Source: JACCXG01 sp963785755 (GTDB lineage: Bacteria; Acidobacteriota; Vicinamibacteria; Vicinamibacterales; 2-12-FULL-66-21). From it: a stretch of DNA of 64,000 bases. The notes beneath the pieces were generated by a model. That model was not told where the DNA came from and did no database searches. It worked only from the letters and a program-made list of their open reading frames with translations. How positions within the stretch are numbered: position 1 is the first letter of the stretch; each line of letters begins with the position of its first letter. Location: contig CAWAXG010000047.1 in the NCBI GenBank assembly GCA_963785755.1, positions 1-64,000 on the forward strand, given 5' to 3'. A program made the translations under genes and the position numbers. Positions 61,379 to 64,000 of the stretch are shown piece by piece.

Positions 61379-63994
61379 TCAGTCCTCTTGAAGCATGCGT
61401 CGCCATCCTTCACGAACGGCCTGCCCTGCCGGCACGATGGACGCCGCCGCGCCGATGGCGAGGAAGAGCGCGACGGTCGCAAGAAGTGTCGGCCCGTGAG
61501 CAGCCGGCAGTCCGTAGAAGAAGACGGAGAGTACCTGCCCCACGCCCATCGCCAGCGCGAGGCCGATGCCCAGGCCAACAGCCACGAGCCACGTGCCCTG
61601 GCCGAACACCATACGGACTACGCGCGCGCGCGGAGCCCCGAGCGCGAGACGAATGGCGAACTCCCGGCGTCTGAGCGCCACCGTATACGCCGTCACACCG
61701 TAGATGCCGATCGACGCCAACAGCACGGCTACGAGCCCCATGATCCCGCTGATGGTCGCGAGGATGCGCTGAGGCGTCAGGCCCAACGCGATCGAATCGG
61801 CAAGTGATTCCGCGCGCGCCAGGACGAGACGCTGATCGATGTCCTGAACGAGGGTCGCCATCGCCCCGGCCAGACTGGCCTCGCCGCGGCGCCGCGCCAC
61901 GATGGACATCTGGGTCGTCATGTCGACACCCACCACTTCGGCACTTTGCGTCAACGGCAAGTAGAGGTAGGGTTCGGCAAGGCCGTCGATCAGGCTGCTC
62001 GATCTGATGTCGCCGGCAACGCCAACTACGGTCGATACCCGCGGTCCTGCACGCTCGTTCCGGAAGTTGAAGACGTCGAGCCTCAGAGGTTTTCCGATCG
62101 CAGGTTGCCCTGGCCAGAACCGTCGCGCAAGAGTCTCGCTGACAATGACCACGGGCGGGGCCCCACCCGTGTCGGTGGGCGCGAAGTCCCGCCCGGCGAC
62201 GATGGGAATGCGCAGCGTCGCGAAGTAGCCGGTGTCGACGATGTTCCAGGCCGGAAAGAAGTTGTCAGCTGTGCCTGGTTGGTCAGCCGGAGCCACGCCG
62301 CCAACGCCGATGCCTTCGAACCCACCGGGGGGAACGCGCGCGAGCGACGCGTTCTCGACGATTGGTGTCTGCCGGACGCGGTCGATTACCGTCCCCCAGA
62401 ACGCGGCCGTCCCGGCCTTCCGCTCCCCGGTCACCGACGCGTCGAGCATCGCGATGTCAACGCCTCGCGGATCGAAACCTGGATCCGCGGCACCAGCGTG
62501 GCCGAGGACGCGCACGAACGACGCGGCGAGCACGACAAGCAGGACACTGCACGCGATCTGTCCGACAACGAAAGCGCTCCGGAGACGCGAGCGCCCGGAA
62601 GATGACCGAACTCCGTCCTTGAGCGATGAGCCCGCATCCACGTTCGATCCTCTCAAGGCCGGGAGCACACCAAATCCCACGGCGGCGCTGATCGACAGTA
62701 GCAGCGCGAACAGGAGCACTCGCCAATCCATCGTCAGTGGCACGACGATCGACGTCGGCAACGCCGGGAGCATCAGGGTAACCAGGTGCGTCAACTCGAG
62801 CGCGAGGCCGACCCCGAGCAGGCCGCCGAAGAGAAAGAGTACGAACGTTTCAGTGAGCAATTGACGGGCGAGACGACCTCGCCCGGCGCCGAGCGCGGCG
62901 CGGAGTGCGATCTCCCTCGCGCGCGCGGTCGCCCGGGTCAGCATGATGCCGGCGACATTCGCGCAGGCCGCGGCCAGGACCAGCGAGACCAGCACCATCA
63001 GAGCGGCGGCGAAACCCCGCACGATATTCCGGTTCGCGCCCGCGCGTGAGAATGGGAGGGCGTTCAATCGGCGTGCCCGATCGCCCGAAGTGCCCTGGTC
63101 ACGACTGATGGCCTGACCAACCGTGATCAGTTCCGCTACTGCGGTATCGAACGGCACGTCCGGCCGCATCCGGCCACCGGCGATGACACTCCCGGGCGAC
63201 GTGCCGCCGGACCCGATGGCGAGCCAGACATCGCACTTCTGGATTCCGGTGCCATGGAAGTCCGGCGCCGCCACACCGACGATGGTCACCGGCCGGCCAT
63301 TGAGCCGCAGCACCTGGCCGACCATCGCGTCGTCGCGGTTGAACCGTCGCCTCCAGTAGTCGTAGTCGAGGACGGCCGCAGCCTCGTCGCCGGCGGCGAA
63401 CGCACGCCCACGAGACGGGGACGCGCCGAGGGCGCTGAAGAAATTCGGCGTGACGTACCGGCCGAGAACCGGCTCGGCGATCTCGGTGCCCGACGGCGCC
63501 ACCATGCCCATGACGTGCGGGAACAGATCTTCCGCGAACACGCTCGTCAGTGACGTCGTGCGGCGCGCGATCTCGAGATAGACCGCGTGGTTGAGTGGAT
63601 TGAGACCGCCATCGCCGCGAGCCGTCCCGATCACGACGAGCTCGGATGGATCGGTGATGCCGGCCGGCGGACGAAAGAGCAGGGCGTTGGCCACCGTGAA
63701 GATCGCGGTGTTCGCGCCAATGCCGATCGCCAGTGACAGCGCCGCCGTCGCGGTGAAGACCGGGCTGCGCCGCAGCAGGCGGAGCCCGTGCGCGGCATCC
63801 TGCCACGCGTCTTCGATCCAGCGAAAAGATCGAGCGTCCCGATGCTGCGCCTTCACCAGGTCGACGTTTCCCAGGGCCATTCGTGCGGCGCGCCGCGCGG
63901 TGTCCGGCGACAGACCGCGGGCCTCGTAAGTGTCCTGAAGCAGCGCCAGGTGCGCGTCGATCTCGCGGGCAAGATCGGGATCGGGCCGCCGCAC
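61379..63994 (-). CDS. ADOP-type ABC transporter permease (MacB/FtsX family), possibly cut at window edge
   Basis: An 871-residue acidobacterial duplicated orphan permease. The N-terminus has the prefix domain (DLAREIDAHLALLQDTYEAR, DTARRAARMALGNVDLVKAQ). The first FtsX unit starts RLLRRSPVFTATAALSLAIG with ANTAIFTVANALLFRPP, and a MacB-like periplasmic domain follows. The second unit ends LASIGIYGVTAYTVALRRRE, FAIRLALGAPRARVVRMVFG and a final span, then QAVREGWRRM. The written start is a GTG at the very edge, so the true start may lie beyond. No ATPase gene is adjacent. Role: lipoprotein, peptide or drug export, or envelope signalling; unknown. Confidence 0.85.
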   Translation of the reverse strand: MRRPDPDLAREIDAHLALLQDTYEARGLSPDTARRAARMALGNVDLVKAQHRDARSFRWIEDAWQDAAHGLRLLRRSPVFTATAALSLAIGIGANTAIFTVANALLFRPPAGITDPSELVVIGTARGDGGLNPLNHAVYLEIARRTTSLTSVFAEDLFPHVMGMVAPSGTEIAEPVLGRYVTPNFFSALGASPSRGRAFAAGDEAAAVLDYDYWRRRFNRDDAMVGQVLRLNGRPVTIVGVAAPDFHGTGIQKCDVWLAIGSGGTSPGSVIAGGRMRPDVPFDTAVAELITVGQAISRDQGTSGDRARRLNALPFSRAGANRNIVRGFAAALMVLVSLVLAAACANVAGIMLTRATARAREIALRAALGAGRGRLARQLLTETFVLFLFGGLLGVGLALELTHLVTLMLPALPTSIVVPLTMDWRVLLFALLLSISAAVGFGVLPALRGSNVDAGSSLKDGVRSSSGRSRLRSAFVVGQIACSVLLVVLAASFVRVLGHAGAADPGFDPRGVDIAMLDASVTGERKAGTAAFWGTVIDRVRQTPIVENASLARVPPGGFEGIGVGGVAPADQPGTADNFFPAWNIVDTGYFATLRIPIVAGRDFAPTDTGGAPPVVIVSETLARRFWPGQPAIGKPLRLDVFNFRNERAGPRVSTVVGVAGDIRSSSLIDGLAEPYLYLPLTQSAEVVGVDMTTQMSIVARRRGEASLAGAMATLVQDIDQRLVLARAESLADSIALGLTPQRILATISGIMGLVAVLLASIGIYGVTAYTVALRRREFAIRLALGAPRARVVRMVFGQGTWLVAVGLGIGLALAMGVGQVLSVFFYGLPAAHGPTLLATVALFLAIGAAASIVPAGQAVREGWRRMLQED

Positions 63995-64000
63995 GCGGAG

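Noticed and set aside
1..64000. CRISPR arrays, insertion-sequence transposases or prophage genes
   Set aside because: I looked for regularly spaced repeats and for transposase, integrase or phage structural motifs on both strands and found none; the only mobility signs are the tRNA scar and the mosaic repeat.

Overview
The window is a 64-kb piece of a GC-rich bacterial chromosome. Gene families point to Acidobacteriota, probably class Vicinamibacteria: a large FtsX/MacB-type permease of the ADOP kind, receptors with an N-terminal carboxypeptidase-regulatory domain, winged-helix and Hanks-kinase proteins carrying PD40 (TolB-like) propellers, and many exported PQQ or WD40 propellers. No rRNA or intact tRNA is present, so this placement is inference.

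Left part (1-13.4 kb): the decayed 3' end of a TonB-type receptor, a winged-helix/PD40 regulator diverging from an M48-like protease, exported proteins including an aldose dehydrogenase, a cytochrome P450 with a RoxA-like di-haem cytochrome, an NAD-dependent epimerase, and a GMC oxidoreductase with its small subunit. It ends at a 42-bp fragment identical in form to the 3' half of an initiator tRNA, a likely integration scar.

Middle-left (13.4-27.8 kb): an ECF sigma factor overlapping a frame-broken Ser/Thr kinase-PD40 gene, then mostly exported single genes (propellers, SGNH hydrolase, SDR, cupin), an exported type II dehydroquinase and a ThuA-like protein.

Centre (27.8-41 kb) is the most interesting part: tightly packed same-strand signalling genes. 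A Cache-HAMP-cyclase-like protein whose catalytic residues are mostly lost is translationally coupled to an MscS-like channel with a cyclic-nucleotide-binding domain. Then comes a stressosome set: globin-STAS (RsbR-like), STAS (RsbS-like), RsbT-like switch kinase and RsbX-like phosphatase, coupled by an ATGA overlap to a hybrid histidine kinase, followed by an NTT-like transporter with a HEAT-like tail and a receiver-AAA-Hanks kinase fusion. The layout suggests a haem-globin signal passing through a stressosome to a phosphorelay and then to Ser/Thr phosphorylation.

Right part (41-64 kb): an ArsR-type regulator with a near-perfect operator and two SRPBCC paralogues, a FnIII protein, a Tat-exported DegT-like protein, an M20 amidohydrolase, an ASCH-type protein, a second broken kinase-PD40 gene, an alpha/beta-hydrolase-LuxR fusion, an MddA-like methyltransferase fusion, an Oar-like receptor and an ADOP permease next to a permease fragment and a mosaic repeat.

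A caution for all readers: about twenty single-base frame breaks, many in short G or C runs, interrupt otherwise well-conserved genes. Some may be consensus errors rather than mutations.
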